DNA of 64,000 nt from Sphingomonas sanguinis (GCF_019297835.1 NZ_CP079203.1:1151001-1215000); one strand, 5' to 3'; positions 41,792 to 53,676 are shown, counted from the first letter of the stretch. Numbers and translations: made by a program. The notes: generated by a model from the letters alone, not told the origin.

Positions 41792-44298
41792 GCCTCCACG
41801 CACAGGACGATCCCCAGCTTCGCGCCGCCCAGGAAGAGCGGCTGCGCGCGGTGTGGAAACCACCCAGCGGCCTGTTCCTGCGTTGGACCGACACCAACAA
41901 TAACCGGGTCGGCGTCTGGTACACGCTGACCGCGTTCGGCTTCATGCTGTTCGCGGGCGTGCTGGCGCTGATCATGCGCACCCAGCTGGCGGTGCCCGAC
42001 AACGATCTCGTCTCGGCGAATACCTTCAACCAGCTGTTCACGCTGCACGGCTCGATGATGATGTTCCTGTTCGCCGTCCCGATGTTCGAGGCGGTGTCGA
42101 TCATCCTCCTGCCCCAGCTGCTCGGCGCGCGCGACCTGCCCTTTCCGCGCCTGTCGGCCTTTGGTTACTGGAGCTTCCTGATCGGCGGCGTGTTCGTCGG
42201 CGGCTCGATCTTCTTCAACGCCGCGCCGGATGGCGGCTGGTTCATGTATCCGCCGCTGACCACCCGAACCGACCTGTCGGGACTGGGCGCGGATATCTGG
42301 ATGCTGGGCCTTTCCTTCATCGAGGTGTCGTCGGTGGCCGCCGCCGTCGAGCTGATCGTCGGCGTGCTGAAATGCCGCCCGCCCGGCATGCGGCTGAACC
42401 TGATGCCGCTCTATGCCTGGTATATCCTGGTCGTGGCGGTGATGATCCTGTTCGCTTTCCCGCCGCTGATCGCGGGCGACCTGTTGTTCGAGATGGAGCG
42501 GCTGCTCAACTGGCCGTTCTTCGACGCGGCGCGGGGCGGCGATCCGCTGCTGTGGCAGCACCTGTTCTGGATCTTCGGCCACCCGGAAGTCTATATCGTC
42601 TTCCTGCCCTCCATCGCGCTGTTCGCGATGATGATCCCGACCTTCGCGCAGCGCCACCTGCTCGGCTATCCGTGGATCGTGCTGGCCGCCGTCGGTACCG
42701 CCTTCCTGTCGTTCGGCCTGTGGGTGCACCACATGTTCGCGACCGGCCTGCCGAAGATCAGCCTGGCCTTTTTCTCCGCCGCCTCCGAAGCCGTCGCCAT
42801 CCCGACCGGCGTTCAGATCTTCGCCTTCATCGCCACGCTCTGGGCGGGCAAGGTGAAGTGGTCGACGCCGCTCCTTTATGCGAGCGGAAGCCTGGCCGTG
42901 TTCGTCATCGGCGGGCTGACCGGGGTGATGGTGGCGGTGGCCCCCTTCGACTGGCAGGCCCACGATACCTATTTCATCGTTGCGCACCTGCACTACGTGC
43001 TGATCGGTGGCACGCTGCTGCCGCTGTTCGGCGGCCTTTATTATTACTGGCCGCTGATCACCGGCAAGAAACTGTCCGACCGGCTGGGGCGCATCGCCTT
43101 CTGGATCATGTTCGTCGGCATCAACCTGACCTTCTTCCCGATGCATCTTTCGGGGCTGGAGGGGATGCCGCGTCGCGTCTTCACCTATCCGGAAGAACTG
43201 GGCATCGGCTGGCTCAACCTCGCCTCGACCGCCGGTTCCTATATGTTCGCGGCCGGGGTCGCAGTGCTGGTCGTCGACCTGATGCTCTCGCCGACGCGGC
43301 CCAAGTCGCCGCGCAATCCGTGGAACGCGGGCACGCTGGAATGGCTGGCGCACCCGGATGACGAGGATTGGGGCATCCGCTCGGTGCCCTTGGTCGAGAG
43401 CCGCTATCCGATCTGGGACCAGAAGAACTTCGTCGCCAAGGTCGATGAAGGCCGCTTCTTCCTGCCCGATGCCGAGGAAGGCCGCCGCGAGACGATCATC
43501 ACCTCGGTCCTCGACGCCAAGCCCGTCTCGGTGATCCGGTTGGGCACGCCCAGCGTCAAGCCGATGCTGACCGCCGTCGCGCTGGGCAGCGTGTTCATCC
43601 TGACCACCTATCACCTCTATCTGGTCGCGGCGCTGGGCGGCGTGGTGACGCTGGGCTGCATCTTGTGGTGGCTGTGGGACACCGCCGAAATTCCGGAAAA
43701 GCCCGAAAAGCCGATTGGCCACGGCATGAAGCTGCCGCTCTATATCTCCGGCCCCGCCGCGCCCGGCTGGTGGGCGATGTTCATTACCATGATGGCCGAC
43801 GCCACCGCCTTTTCGGGGCTGGTCTTCGGCTATTATTTCTATTGGACGATCCATCCCGATTTCGGCGCGGGGTTCGACGGGCCGGGTAGCGGCGGGCCGC
43901 TGATGGCACTGGCCCTGTCGCTGGCGAGTTGGGCTGCAACGCTGAGCGCACGCGAGCTTCATGGCTGGGGTTCGGTGAATGCCGCGCGCGGGATGCTGGT
44001 CGCGGGCGCCGTCACCGCGATCGCGAGCCTGTTTGCGGGCCTGCGCTGCCTGGAAGGTCTGGACCCGGAGGCTAATGTCTATCCGGCCATCGTCTGGGTG
44101 CTGGTCGTCTGGACCGTCGTCCATGCCGCCGTCGCCGCGATCATGCAGCTCTATACGCTGGCGCGCAGCATCGCGAGCAAGATGACGCCGACGCATGACG
44201 CGGACGTCCGCAACATCACCGTCTACATGCATTTCTTCGCGCTGACCGCGATCGTCACCTATCTGACCATCGGCCTGTTTCCGGAGACGGGGTTATGA
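41788..44298 (+). CDS. Cytochrome c oxidase subunit I-III fusion
   Basis: An 836-residue fusion. Subunit I ligands: haem a H87 (TLHGSMM) and H402, CuB H265 (GHPEVY, with cross-linking Y269) and H314/H315 (WVHHMF), haem a3 H400 (AHLHYV). D116 of the D channel (GARDLPFP) and E267 are present, but the Asn pair after it is Ser-Ala, and the K-channel Lys in PTGxKxF is Gln343 (PTGVQIF). Subunit III follows from about 640 (GWWAMFITMMADATAFSGLVFGYYFYW). It is the terminal oxidase core in the inner membrane. Confidence 0.93.
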   Translation: MSLHAQDDPQLRAAQEERLRAVWKPPSGLFLRWTDTNNNRVGVWYTLTAFGFMLFAGVLALIMRTQLAVPDNDLVSANTFNQLFTLHGSMMMFLFAVPMFEAVSIILLPQLLGARDLPFPRLSAFGYWSFLIGGVFVGGSIFFNAAPDGGWFMYPPLTTRTDLSGLGADIWMLGLSFIEVSSVAAAVELIVGVLKCRPPGMRLNLMPLYAWYILVVAVMILFAFPPLIAGDLLFEMERLLNWPFFDAARGGDPLLWQHLFWIFGHPEVYIVFLPSIALFAMMIPTFAQRHLLGYPWIVLAAVGTAFLSFGLWVHHMFATGLPKISLAFFSAASEAVAIPTGVQIFAFIATLWAGKVKWSTPLLYASGSLAVFVIGGLTGVMVAVAPFDWQAHDTYFIVAHLHYVLIGGTLLPLFGGLYYYWPLITGKKLSDRLGRIAFWIMFVGINLTFFPMHLSGLEGMPRRVFTYPEELGIGWLNLASTAGSYMFAAGVAVLVVDLMLSPTRPKSPRNPWNAGTLEWLAHPDDEDWGIRSVPLVESRYPIWDQKNFVAKVDEGRFFLPDAEEGRRETIITSVLDAKPVSVIRLGTPSVKPMLTAVALGSVFILTTYHLYLVAALGGVVTLGCILWWLWDTAEIPEKPEKPIGHGMKLPLYISGPAAPGWWAMFITMMADATAFSGLVFGYYFYWTIHPDFGAGFDGPGSGGPLMALALSLASWAATLSARELHGWGSVNAARGMLVAGAVTAIASLFAGLRCLEGLDPEANVYPAIVWVLVVWTVVHAAVAAIMQLYTLARSIASKMTPTHDADVRNITVYMHFFALTAIVTYLTIGLFPETGL

Positions 44299-44672
44299 AG
44301 CGCTGGCTGAAGCGCGCGCATCGCCTGCGCGTCACCCTCTGGACGCTGATCGTGCCGCCGACGACCTGGGCGGTGCATTTCCTCTTCTCCTATCTCTGGG
44401 TCGCGATCAGTTGCGAGCGGATCGGCGTGTGGGCGCTGTTCCCCACCGCCTTTGCGATCGGGACGGTCGTCGCGCTGATCGTCATCCTCGCCTCGGGGCT
44501 GATCGCGTGGCAGCAGTCGCGCACGCCGGGCGACCCGCCGCCGCATAACGAGGGCACCGACATCGATCGGCTGCGCTTCCTGGCCTATTCGACGATGTTG
44601 CTGGCGGCCTTGAGCTTCGTTGCGGTGATCTTCACCGCGATGCCGGTCCTCATGCTGGGCGATTGCCGGTGA
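44295..44672 (+). CDS. Small membrane protein of the caa3 operon
   Basis: A 125-residue protein with three helices (LIVPPTTWAVHFLFSYLWVAI, AIGTVVALIVILASGLIAW, MLLAALSFVAVIFTAMPVLM). It overlaps the oxidase gene before it (ATGA) and ctaG after it (GTGA). The position is where a subunit IV-like or assembly factor is expected. No family recognised. Confidence 0.75.
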   Translation: MKRWLKRAHRLRVTLWTLIVPPTTWAVHFLFSYLWVAISCERIGVWALFPTAFAIGTVVALIVILASGLIAWQQSRTPGDPPPHNEGTDIDRLRFLAYSTMLLAALSFVAVIFTAMPVLMLGDCR

Positions 44673-45247
44673 AGCGCAGCTGGTTGATGCTGGGGCTGGC
44701 GCTGTTGTCGGTCGGCTGGGCGTTCAGCAGCTGGGGCATGACCGGGCATATGGTCGCGCATATGATTGCGGTCGCGGTCGCCGCACCGCCGATCGCGCTG
44801 GGGCTTCAGGGCGCGCGTTTCGATCCGGCGGTCCGCCTACCCCGGCTCGCCACCCCGCTGACCGCCGCGCTGGTCGAGGCAGTGGTGGTCTGGGGCTGGC
44901 ACGTCCCGGCGCTGCGGCGGCTGGCCGACCATGGGCTACCCTGGCTGATCACCGAGCAGGCGAGTTTCCTGGCGGTCGGCCTGTTGCTCTGGGCCGCCGT
45001 GCTCGCGCCGCGGCACCGGGCCGCCGGCGTTGCCGCTTTGCTCGTGACGTCGATGCACATGACCCTGCTCGGCGCGCTGATCGGCCTCGCCCCGCGCCCG
45101 CTCTACAGCCACCACGATATGGGGGCGCTGGCAGATCAGCAAATGGCGGGAGTCGTCATGCTGCTCGTCGGCGGTATCGCCTATCTGTGCGGCGGGCTGG
45201 CGATGCTGGCGCACCTGCTCCAGGCCAAAGAGGAGGCGCACGCATGA
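44669..45247 (+). CDS. ctaG: Caa3-type oxidase assembly protein CtaG
   Basis: A 192-residue protein of the caa3_CtaG family, starting at GTG 44669 in a GTGA overlap. Helices and conserved histidines: MTGHMVAHMIAVAVAAPPIALGL, VVWGWHVPALRR, TEQASFLAVGLLLW, TSMHMTLLGALIGLAPRPLY and HHDMGALADQQMAGVVM. It probably supplies copper to the CuB centre, as in Bacillus CtaG. This is the non-Cox11 type. Confidence 0.88.
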   Translation: MKRSWLMLGLALLSVGWAFSSWGMTGHMVAHMIAVAVAAPPIALGLQGARFDPAVRLPRLATPLTAALVEAVVVWGWHVPALRRLADHGLPWLITEQASFLAVGLLLWAAVLAPRHRAAGVAALLVTSMHMTLLGALIGLAPRPLYSHHDMGALADQQMAGVVMLLVGGIAYLCGGLAMLAHLLQAKEEAHA

Positions 45248-46281
45248 CGATCCGCATCACCTGGAAGCGGGCTATTGCGGCCCTACTCGGTCTGGCACTG
45301 CTCGGCATGGGCCTCGCCTGGTCGGGCGTCATCAACCTGGCCGCCTCCAGCGGGCATTGGGCGATCACCGACTGGTTCCTCCACTGGGCGATGCGCAATT
45401 CGGTGCGCACCCATGCCGCCTTCACCGCGCCGAAGGACCCCGCCGACGCAAGCGGGCTGGTGAGCGCGGCCGGGCATTTCGCCAATAGCTGTGCGGTCTG
45501 TCACGGAGCACCGGGCCAGAAGCCCGCCCCCGTGATGCAGGCTGCGACCCCGCCCGCGCCCGACCTGTCGGTCAATGCCCGCGAATGGACCGACAAGCAG
45601 CTGTTCTGGATCCTCCAGCACGGCGTCAAATATACCGGCATGCCCGCCTGGGCCGTGCAGGACCGCAAGGACGAGGTGCGCCGCATGGTCGCCTTCGTCC
45701 GCCGCCTGCCCGACATGACGCCCGCCCAATATCGTGCGCTGGTCGCCGAGGCTTCGCCCGCTATCGATCCCGACAAGTGCACCGGATGCCATGGCACCGA
45801 TGGTCGGGGTCGCGGCGCGCCCGACATTCCGGTCCTGGGCGGCCAGCGCCCCGAATATCTGCTCGCCGCACTCAAGGGCTATGCCAATGGCACCCGGTCG
45901 AGCGCGGTGATGCAGCAGGTTGCGATGCGCATGGCGCCCGCCGACATGGAGGCCGCCGCCCGCCGTTTCGCCGCGATGCCGGGGCTGGGTGCGAAGCCTG
46001 CGGGCGATCCGGCAGCGGCGCAGATCGTCGAGCGCGGGTTGCCCGACAAGCAACTTCCCGCCTGTGTCAGCTGCCACACGCCCGGCAAACCCTATCCCGT
46101 GATCGCCGGACAGCGGGCCAGCTATATCGCCGCGCGCCTGCGCCATTGGCAGGGCGACAAGAACATCGTCGACGCGCGCAAGAGCCACGCGACCATGCCC
46201 GTCATCGCGCGGCGTATCCCGAAGGACATGATCGATCCGATCGCGCGTTATCTGGCGGGGGATGGGGCGGGGGGGCGCTAA
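45244..46281 (+). CDS. Tri-haem cytochrome c
   Basis: A 345-residue membrane-anchored protein (helix AIAALLGLALLGMGLAW) from ATG 45244, overlapping ctaG by 4 bases. Three haem motifs: CAVCH 83-87, CTGCH 179-183 and CVSCH 274-278. The second and third domains look like a cytochrome c4-type pair (GQRPEYLLAALKGYANG; AGQRASYIAARLRHWQG). It is the likely electron carrier to the caa3 oxidase, taking electrons from a bc1-type complex outside the window or from dehydrogenases. Confidence 0.92.
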   Translation: MTIRITWKRAIAALLGLALLGMGLAWSGVINLAASSGHWAITDWFLHWAMRNSVRTHAAFTAPKDPADASGLVSAAGHFANSCAVCHGAPGQKPAPVMQAATPPAPDLSVNAREWTDKQLFWILQHGVKYTGMPAWAVQDRKDEVRRMVAFVRRLPDMTPAQYRALVAEASPAIDPDKCTGCHGTDGRGRGAPDIPVLGGQRPEYLLAALKGYANGTRSSAVMQQVAMRMAPADMEAAARRFAAMPGLGAKPAGDPAAAQIVERGLPDKQLPACVSCHTPGKPYPVIAGQRASYIAARLRHWQGDKNIVDARKSHATMPVIARRIPKDMIDPIARYLAGDGAGGR

Positions 46282-46328
46282 CAAAGCCAGGCCACCCCTA
46301 CCCTTCCCACTCGCTAACGCGGGCGGGC

Positions 46329-46386
46329 CCCTTCCCTCTCCCATTGGGAGAGGGGGGAGGCGCGAAAGCGCCGGAAGGGTGAGGGT
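46329..46386. repeat. CCCTTCCCTCTCCC..GGAAGGGTGAGGG element, copy 1
   Basis: Nested arms: CTCTCCC/GGGAGAG, GGCGC/GCGCC, and outer CCCTTCC/GGAAGGG. Copy 2 is at 53677-53736. It lies between the convergent cytochrome and EAL genes. Confidence 0.8.
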
Positions 46387-46419
46387 AGCCCTTATCAGTA
46401 ACAGAAGGTCTTGCGCCCC

Positions 46420-47190
46420 TCAGGCACTCGCCGCCCAGGCCGGTTCCTCCGGCAAATGCCCCGGCGGCAGGCAGCGGAAGCCCGGCCGTGCGATCAGATA
46501 GCCCTGCATGTACCGCACGCCCAGCGCCCGCAGCGCGTCATATTCGCCGATCGTCTCGACCCCTTCGGCGATGATCGCGATGCCCATCTTCTCCGCGATC
46601 CGCATCACGCCCTCAATGATCATGCGGCGGGGCATGGCCTGGTCGATGCCCCGGATCAGCGCCATGTCGAGCTTGATGTAATCCGTCCGGACCTGGCCCA
46701 GCAGCGTCAACCCGGCATGGCCCGCGCCGAAATCGTCGATCGCGGTGCCGAAGCCCATATGGTGATAGGTGTCTAGGATGGTCTTCAAATGTTCGCCGTC
46801 GCCCATATCGGCCTGTTCGGAAAACTCGAAGATCAGCCGCTCATGGGGCACGTTCAGCCGCCTTATGGCGTCCAGCGTCAGCACCAGACAGGCGAGCGGG
46901 GAATAGACGGTGTCGGGCAAGAAATTGATCGACAGCCGCGCACCGCCGTCGAGCAGCCCCGCCGCCACCGCGCCCTCGATCGCGGCGACCCGGCATTGCT
47001 GGTCGAAGTCGTAGCGTTCCTCGGGCCTGATCCGCGTCAGGATATCGCCGGCGCCCTCGCCCTTGCTGCCCCGGACCAGCGCTTCATAGGCGATGGGTCG
47101 TCCCGTCTCGACATCCATGATCGGCTGAAACGCCATCGCGATGGCGAAGGCCGGATGATCGGGACAAAAGCTGCGATACCCAGGCTGCAT
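46420..47190 (-). CDS. EAL-domain c-di-GMP phosphodiesterase
   Basis: A 256-residue stand-alone EAL domain without sensor or GGDEF. Key residues are mostly present: AYEALVRG (EAL), NFLP (metal Asn), FEFSE, AIDDFGAG (DDFG loop), IKLDM (Lys), AEGVE and MQGYLIARP (Gln). Thus it is probably active in breaking c-di-GMP to pGpG in the cytosol. The metal-site Glu block reads FEFSE rather than ELTE, a mild change. No operon partner. Confidence 0.9.
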   Translation of the reverse strand: MQPGYRSFCPDHPAFAIAMAFQPIMDVETGRPIAYEALVRGSKGEGAGDILTRIRPEERYDFDQQCRVAAIEGAVAAGLLDGGARLSINFLPDTVYSPLACLVLTLDAIRRLNVPHERLIFEFSEQADMGDGEHLKTILDTYHHMGFGTAIDDFGAGHAGLTLLGQVRTDYIKLDMALIRGIDQAMPRRMIIEGVMRIAEKMGIAIIAEGVETIGEYDALRALGVRYMQGYLIARPGFRCLPPGHLPEEPAWAASA

Positions 47191-47339
47191 GACAGTCTCC
47201 TTTGCCGATGAGCATAAGGAGAGGCGGCTAAAGGCCCGTTAAATTGTCAGGCATTCGGCAAATAATTGCCGAAAGGAGAAAAGGCATGCCGATCATACAG
47301 TTCACCATTCCTTCCCGACCCCTAGGCCGTTGGAAAGAA

Positions 47340-47414
47340 TGGTGGGCGCGACAGGGATTGAACCTGTGACCCCACCCGTGTGAAGGGTGTGCTCTACCGC
47401 TGAGCTACGCGCCC
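47340..47414 (-). tRNA. tRNA-Val (CAC)
   Basis: On the minus strand the acceptor stem GGGCGCG pairs with CGCGCCC, the D arm is GCTC...GAGC, and the anticodon arm CACCC-TTCACAC-GGGTG gives anticodon CAC. The T arm is CAGGTTCAATCC-type. CCA is encoded (47342-47340). It sits just downstream of hupB, as in many proteobacteria. Confidence 0.95.
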
Positions 47415-47475
47415 GTAACCGGGAGACGGGCCTTTAGGCGGCGACTCGCCGCCTGTCCAGCCCGAAAATTCGGAT

Positions 47476-47748
47476 TTAGTTGACCGAGTCCTTCAGCAGC
47501 TTGCCCGGCTTGAACTTGGGCTGCGACGACGCCTTGATGGTCATCGGCTCGCCGGTGCGCGGGTTACGGCCGGTCGAGGCCTTGCGCTTGGAGACCGAGA
47601 AGGTACCGAAACCGACCAGACGGACTTCATCGCCCTTTTTCAGCGCGGCGGTGATCGACTCGAACACGGCGTCGACCGCCTTGACCGCATCGCCGCGAGC
47701 CAGGCCCGAGGAGTCGGCGACGGTGGCGATCAGCTCCTGCTTGTTCAT
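47476..47748 (-). CDS. hupB: HU-family DNA-binding protein
   Basis: A 90-residue HU protein from ATG 47748 (GGGGG eight bases upstream). MNKQELIATVADSSGL, the signature VRLVGFGTFSVSKRKASTGRNPRTGE with the DNA-intercalating Pro, and KFKPGKLLKDSVN are complete. It is nucleoid-associated, lies downstream of lon on the same strand, and is followed by tRNA-Val, the classical order. Confidence 0.97.
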   Translation of the reverse strand: MNKQELIATVADSSGLARGDAVKAVDAVFESITAALKKGDEVRLVGFGTFSVSKRKASTGRNPRTGEPMTIKASSQPKFKPGKLLKDSVN

Positions 47749-47911
47749 TCCATAACCCCCTATGATCTCGACGAATAACCAGACGGACTCGGTGCCGCCC
47801 AAATATTAAAGGACCGATAATGACGCGGCAGGCGGTGCTGTCAAACCCCGTCATTACCCAAAGCGAACGATGGCGCAAACAGAAGTGCGTGTCATTATCA
47901 CGACAAGGACG

Positions 47912-47943
47912 AAAAAGGCCGCCGATCCCTCGACCGGCGGCCC
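47912..47943 (-). terminator. Terminator of lon
   Basis: On the minus strand GGGCCGCCGGTCG pairs with CGGCGGCC and is followed by TTTTTC, just after the lon stop. Confidence 0.85.
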
Positions 47944-47957
47944 TTCGCTTGCGACGA

Positions 47958-50384
<2,427 letters not shown>

Positions 50385-50519
50385 GCAAACTCCGGTGGCC
50401 CTGATCGGGGCCTCTTCGCATCTATATATGGGGAGGGTTGCCGATCCATCAATTCCCGGTGCGACAAGCCGCGAAAGGATGGCTTGCCAAGCCCGGCGGC
50501 TTACGCAAAAACCTTCGAC

Positions 50520-52274
50520 ATGGATCGTATACGGAATGCCGCTCTAGCGCTGCTCGCCTCCACGTTTCTCTGTGCCGCGCCGTCCGGCGCCCAGACGCCT
50601 AAGGCCTTGCCGGGCAAGGGAGAGCCGCCGCTGACCGCGCAGACCATGATCTCCGGCGGCGTCCGCCCGCCCGAACAGCTCGCCGTCCGCTTCGACCGCG
50701 CCGACCTGTCGTTCGAGGTGCTGCCCGATACCGAAGAGTTGAACGGCATTGCGGTGCTGGACTTTACCGCAAAGTCGCCGCTGGCCCGGCTGGTGGTCGA
50801 TCTGGACAGAAATCTGCCGGTCAAGGCGATCGTGATCGACGGCAAGCCGCTGAAAGCCGGCGCCTGGTCCAACCCGGAGGGTCAGTTGGTCATCACCCTG
50901 CCCCGCCCGCTCAAGGCCGGGCAGAAGGTCAGCGCGAAAATCACCTATGGCGGCACGCCCCATGTCGCGGTGCGAGCGCCCTGGGATACCGGCGTCGTCT
51001 GGGCCAAGACGCCCGACGGGCGGCCATGGTTCGCGACCACCGATCAGGGCTATGGCTGCGACCTGCTCTGGCCGTGCCTCGACTATCCGATGGGCGAGCC
51101 GGGGCTCGTCACGCTCCACATCACGGTGCCCAAGGGGTTGAAGGCCCCATCCAACGGCGTGTTGCTGGGCGTCGATACGCTGCCCGATGGGCGGACCCGG
51201 TGGAACTGGCGGACGAAGCATCCGAACACCTATGCCATCTCGCTGACCGTCGGTCCCTATGAGGTGGTCGAGGGCAAGTATAAGAGCCGCTTCGGCAACA
51301 CGATCCCGATGTTCTACTGGTATCTGCCGGGCGAGAAGGAGAAGGCGGAAGGGCTGTTCGCCGAATTCGCGCCGACGCTGGATTTCTTCGAGTCGACGGT
51401 CGGCCCCTTCCCCTTCGGCGACGAGAAGCTGGGTGTGGTCGAGACCCCGCACAAGGGGATGGAGCACCAGACCATCAACGCGTACGGCAATGAATATGCC
51501 AAGGCGCCCGAGGGCTTTGACTGGCTGTTCCAGCATGAGTTCAGCCATGAGTGGTTCGGCAACCAGCTGACCAATGTCGACTGGGACGATTTCTGGCTGC
51601 ACGAGGGCTATGGCAGCTATATGCAGCCCTCCTATGGCCGCTGGCGCGAGGGCGAGGCGCGCTATGCGGTGATGATGGACGCGCAGCGCGGGCAGATCGC
51701 GAACAAGTCGCCCATCGTCCACGACCGCAGCATGACCGAACAGGATGTCTATGAAGAGGCCAAGGGCGGCCCCGGCCTGGACATCTATATGAAGGGGTCG
51801 TGGATGCTGCACACGCTCCACAACCTGATCGGGGACAAGGCGTTCTGGGACGTGACGCGGCTGGCCGTCTATGGCCGCACCGATCCCAAGCCGGGAAATT
51901 TCACGCCGCGCTATGGCTCGACCAAGGAATATGAAGGCTTCGTCCGGCAGGTGACGGGCAAGGATTATGGCTGGTTCTTCGACGTCTATCTCCGTCAGGC
52001 GGCGCTGCCCGAGATCGTCGAGACGCGCAGTGGGGGCCAGCTGACGCTGACGTGGAAGGTGCCGGGTGGCGGGCCTTTCCCGCTGCCGGTCGAGGTGCAG
52101 GTCGGCGACAAGGTCGAAACGCTGCCGATGACGGACGGCACCGGCACGCTGACAGTGCCTGCGGACGCGCATGTGGTGGTCGATCCCTGGGCGAAGGTGC
52201 TGAAGCGCTCCGTCGCGATCGAGCAGTTCCGGGCGTGGAAGGCGGAACAGGCGGCGAGGAAGAAGGCCAATTAA
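50520..52274 (+). CDS. M1-family metallopeptidase, exported
   Basis: A 584-residue aminopeptidase-like enzyme from ATG 50520 with signal peptide to near 24 (APSGAQT). The beta-sheet N-domain ends near 270; the zinc site is H339-E340-FS-H343 with E362 (HEFSHEWFGN then WLHEGYGSYMQP). The exopeptidase motif reads GMEHQT instead of GAMEN, as in several periplasmic M1 members. It lacks the large C-terminal helical domain of PepN. It probably trims peptides in the periplasm. Followed by a palindromic repeat. Confidence 0.92.
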   Translation: MDRIRNAALALLASTFLCAAPSGAQTPKALPGKGEPPLTAQTMISGGVRPPEQLAVRFDRADLSFEVLPDTEELNGIAVLDFTAKSPLARLVVDLDRNLPVKAIVIDGKPLKAGAWSNPEGQLVITLPRPLKAGQKVSAKITYGGTPHVAVRAPWDTGVVWAKTPDGRPWFATTDQGYGCDLLWPCLDYPMGEPGLVTLHITVPKGLKAPSNGVLLGVDTLPDGRTRWNWRTKHPNTYAISLTVGPYEVVEGKYKSRFGNTIPMFYWYLPGEKEKAEGLFAEFAPTLDFFESTVGPFPFGDEKLGVVETPHKGMEHQTINAYGNEYAKAPEGFDWLFQHEFSHEWFGNQLTNVDWDDFWLHEGYGSYMQPSYGRWREGEARYAVMMDAQRGQIANKSPIVHDRSMTEQDVYEEAKGGPGLDIYMKGSWMLHTLHNLIGDKAFWDVTRLAVYGRTDPKPGNFTPRYGSTKEYEGFVRQVTGKDYGWFFDVYLRQAALPEIVETRSGGQLTLTWKVPGGGPFPLPVEVQVGDKVETLPMTDGTGTLTVPADAHVVVDPWAKVLKRSVAIEQFRAWKAEQAARKKAN

Positions 52275-52292
52275 CGGCCATCCCATTACCCA

Positions 52293-52392
52293 CCTCCGTT
52301 CGCACTGAGCGAAGTCGAAGTGCACGCCCCGAGCCAATGTTCTTGGCGGCGTTCATCCCGCGGCCTTTGACTTCGCTCAGGCTGAACGGAGG
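52293..52392. repeat. GCTTCGACTTCGCTCAG-type inverted repeat, copy 3
   Basis: Arms CCTCCGTTCGCACTGAGCGA and TTGACTTCGCTCAGGCTGAA close to CGGAGG, with a 40-bp centre. It lies between the convergent M1 and antiporter genes. Confidence 0.85.
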
Positions 52393-52433
52393 GTGGGTCC
52401 AGGGAGTTGGCATCTACGGAACGGAGGTCGAGT

Positions 52434-53561
52434 TTACGGCACGACCGTCACGAAGAGATACGCCGCAAAGATCACCAGATGCACCGCGCCGCCCAGCACG
52501 GTCGTCCGCCCATTGCCCAGCGTCAGCGTGATGGTGAACAGCGACAGGACCAGCAGGATCATCTGCTTGGCCCCGATCCCCAGTGCCAGCGGCAGGCCCA
52601 GCATCAGCGACACGATCGCCACCGCCGGAATGGTCAGCCCGATGGTCGCCAGTGCCGAGCCCAGCGCGAGGTTCAGGCTGGTCTGAAGCCGGTTCCGCTT
52701 GGCCGCCCGGTACGCCGCCAGGCTCTCGGGCGCCAGCACCAGCGCCGCGATCACCACGCCGACGATGGCCAGCGGCAGGCCCGCCCCCAAGATCGCCGCC
52801 TCGACGATGCCCGACAGCCCCTTGGCCAGCAGGACCACCCCAACAAGCGCGACCAGCAGCATGCCGAGCGCCGCCCAAGCCGCCGCATTGGTCGGCGGCT
52901 CGGCATGGGCATCGGCGGGCATGTCCTCGTCGGCGGGCAGGAAGTAATCGCGGTGCCGCACCGTCTGCACCATCACGAAGGTGCCATAGAGGATGACGCT
53001 GACGATCGCGACGAAGACCAGTTGCGACGTCGCATAGGTCGGCCCCGGCGCGGACGAAACGTAGTTGGGCAGGACCAGCGACAGCACCACCATCGCCGTC
53101 AGCACGTTGAGCGACGAACTGGCCCCCCGCAGCGAAAAGCGCTGCTCGCCATGTTGGAATCCCCCGGCGAGCAGGCACAGCCCGACGATACCGTTCAGGA
53201 TAATCATGATCGCCGCGAACACCGTGTCGCGCGCCAGGCTGGACGCGTCGCCCGCATCGGACAGCATCAGGCTGACGATCAGCGACACCTCGATCACCGT
53301 CACCGCGACCGCCAGGACCAGCGTTCCGAACGGCTCGCCGACCCGGTGCGCCACGACCTCCGCCTGATGGACCGCCGACAACACGCAGCCGAACAGGATC
53401 ACGGCGGCTACGACCACCCCGACCGTCCCCATTGTGTAGAGCGACACCGCGATAGCGAGCAGGCCCAGGATTGGGAACACCAGGGTCCACCAGGGCATCA
53501 GCAAACGCTGGAGCAGCGCGCGCTTCTGTCCGGCGGTGACGATGGCGTCGGGTTCGCTCAT
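52434..53561 (-). CDS. Calcium/cation:proton antiporter, ChaA-like
   Basis: A 375-residue CaCA-family antiporter with about 11 helices in two halves. The two alpha repeats read GEPFGTLVLAVAVTVIEVSLIVSLML and NLALGSALATIGLTIPAVAIVSLMLG; each holds the acidic/Ser residues of cation transport. It matches ChaA-type Ca2+(Na+,K+)/H+ exchangers. An acidic loop (DEDMPADAHAEPP) sits between the halves. An ATGAC-N6-GTCAT box lies 33 bp before the start codon, suggesting regulation by the two-component pair at 19.9 kb. Confidence 0.85.
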   Translation of the reverse strand: MSEPDAIVTAGQKRALLQRLLMPWWTLVFPILGLLAIAVSLYTMGTVGVVVAAVILFGCVLSAVHQAEVVAHRVGEPFGTLVLAVAVTVIEVSLIVSLMLSDAGDASSLARDTVFAAIMIILNGIVGLCLLAGGFQHGEQRFSLRGASSSLNVLTAMVVLSLVLPNYVSSAPGPTYATSQLVFVAIVSVILYGTFVMVQTVRHRDYFLPADEDMPADAHAEPPTNAAAWAALGMLLVALVGVVLLAKGLSGIVEAAILGAGLPLAIVGVVIAALVLAPESLAAYRAAKRNRLQTSLNLALGSALATIGLTIPAVAIVSLMLGLPLALGIGAKQMILLVLSLFTITLTLGNGRTTVLGGAVHLVIFAAYLFVTVVP

Positions 53562-53594
53562 GGCTGGTTTCTTCTCCTCAACGTGACGGGGATA

Positions 53595-53610
53595 ATGACA
53601 TCCCTGTCAT
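53595..53610. promoter_or_regulatory. ATGAC-N6-GTCAT palindrome before the antiporter
   Basis: ATGAC-ATCCCT-GTCAT, 33 bp upstream of the antiporter start and near its expected promoter. Identical arms and spacing to the boxes at 19299, 19333 and 57394. Confidence 0.6.
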
Positions 53611-53676
53611 GCCAATGCGCCAACCGCCCTGTTGGGTCCCGACGCGAACAGATTCGTTGCGATAGGACAACAACTG

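Noticed and set aside
41776..44232. 818-codon antisense frame over the oxidase gene
   Set aside because: Shadow of the subunit I-III gene; composition is low-complexity His/Gln/Arg.
47826..47867. ATGAC...GTCAT arms near hupB
   Set aside because: The arms are about 28 bp apart, not 6, so it does not match the four boxes.
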